A stretch of DNA of 14,399 nucleotides from UMGS1279 sp045577695 (GTDB lineage Bacteria; Bacillota; Clostridia; Oscillospirales; Acutalibacteraceae). The notes beneath the pieces are model-generated. The model searched no databases. It was not told the origin of the DNA and saw only the letters and a list, made by a program, of their open reading frames with translations. The first letter of the stretch is position 1, and each line of letters begins with the position of its first letter. The translations under genes and the position numbers were made by a program. This document shows, one piece after another, positions 14,277 through 14,399 of the stretch. The stretch lies in the NCBI GenBank assembly GCA_045577695.1, contig JAZNIW010000023.1, forward strand, positions 1-14,399. Direction: 5' to 3'.

Positions 14277-14305
14277 TTGACAACGGGGGTTAAATTTGGT
14301 ATTAT
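14277..14305 (+). promoter_or_regulatory. Strong promoter with A-tract upstream element, probably rRNA operon P1
   Basis: TTGACA (14277-14282), 17 bp, TATTAT (14300-14305); an overlapping TATAAT (14303-14308) would need a 20-bp spacer. Directly upstream, 14229-14274 is unusually rich in A tracts, as in UP elements of rRNA promoters. No coding frame follows to the window end. Confidence 0.65.
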
Positions 14306-14311
14306 AATCTG

Positions 14312-14399
14312 GCACCCTTGAGAGAGGGAGCACAATGAACCTTGAAAATTAAACAACGATGACGATTTTATAGGACCCGACAATTCAAGTTAAAAAACT
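14312..14399 (+). other. Probable pre-16S rRNA leader (16S gene expected just beyond the window)
   Basis: The block GAACCTTGAAAATTAAACAAC (14338-14358) resembles the conserved CCTTGAAAA-type sequence found in leaders just before 16S rRNA in Firmicutes. CAATTCAAGTTAAAAAACT at the end resembles pre-16S processing-stem sequence. This is from memory of the family. The 16S gene itself is not in the window. Confidence 0.55.

Noticed and set aside
1..14399. CRISPR array or tRNA genes
   Set aside because: No regularly spaced short repeats and no cloverleaf with the conserved TTCGA-type T arm was found by reading either strand.

Overview
The window looks like chromosomal DNA of an endospore-forming, low-to-mid GC member of the Clostridia, probably an uncultured gut-type Oscillospiraceae/Ruminococcaceae relative. 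The evidence is the complete spoIIAA-spoIIAB-sigF operon, the valS-folC pair (a Firmicutes gene order), a ParE/ParC-type topoisomerase pair of clostridial character, strong AGGAGG-type ribosome binding sites, and a promoter and leader that look like the start of an rRNA operon. Placement below class level is inference. All genes read on the + strand.

Region 1 (1-3934) is accessory. It holds the 3' end of a large RHS-repeat polymorphic-toxin gene (2-1060), whose C-terminal domain carries the His...Asn-Cys signature of a circularly permuted NlpC/P60 (papain-like) fold. A lipoprotein gene, the likely immunity gene, follows at 1089-2132. Then comes an 81-bp intergenic repeat containing a terminator hairpin, and a second 'orphan' copy of the RHS core end (2355-2571) fused to a different toxin-like tail (to 3089). 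A second, unrelated lipoprotein gene (3094-3642) and a decayed copy of the same repeat follow. The two modules are arranged so that homologous recombination between the 217-bp RHS core copies would swap the expressed toxin in frame. A near-consensus promoter sits just before the orphan module, which has no properly placed ribosome binding site for its toxin frame. This suggests the promoter may mainly supply immunity protein.

Region 2 (3935-8209) encodes a type II topoisomerase: the ATPase/TOPRIM subunit (ParE-like), then the DNA cleavage subunit (ParC/GyrA-like, with no GyrA box visible). Region 3 (8210-8662) is a 453-bp gene-free gap. It holds a strong hairpin, a nested set of long-range inverted repeats that could be a structured RNA of about 207 nt, and the valS promoter. 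No T-box is visible.

Region 4 (8663-12719) is valS-folC, closed by a strong terminator. Region 5 (12737-14145) is the forespore sigma-F module: anti-anti-sigma factor, anti-sigma kinase and sigma factor, with overlapping reading frames. Region 6 (14146-14399) contains an A-tract-rich upstream element, a promoter and a pre-16S-like leader. The window probably ends just before a 16S rRNA gene.
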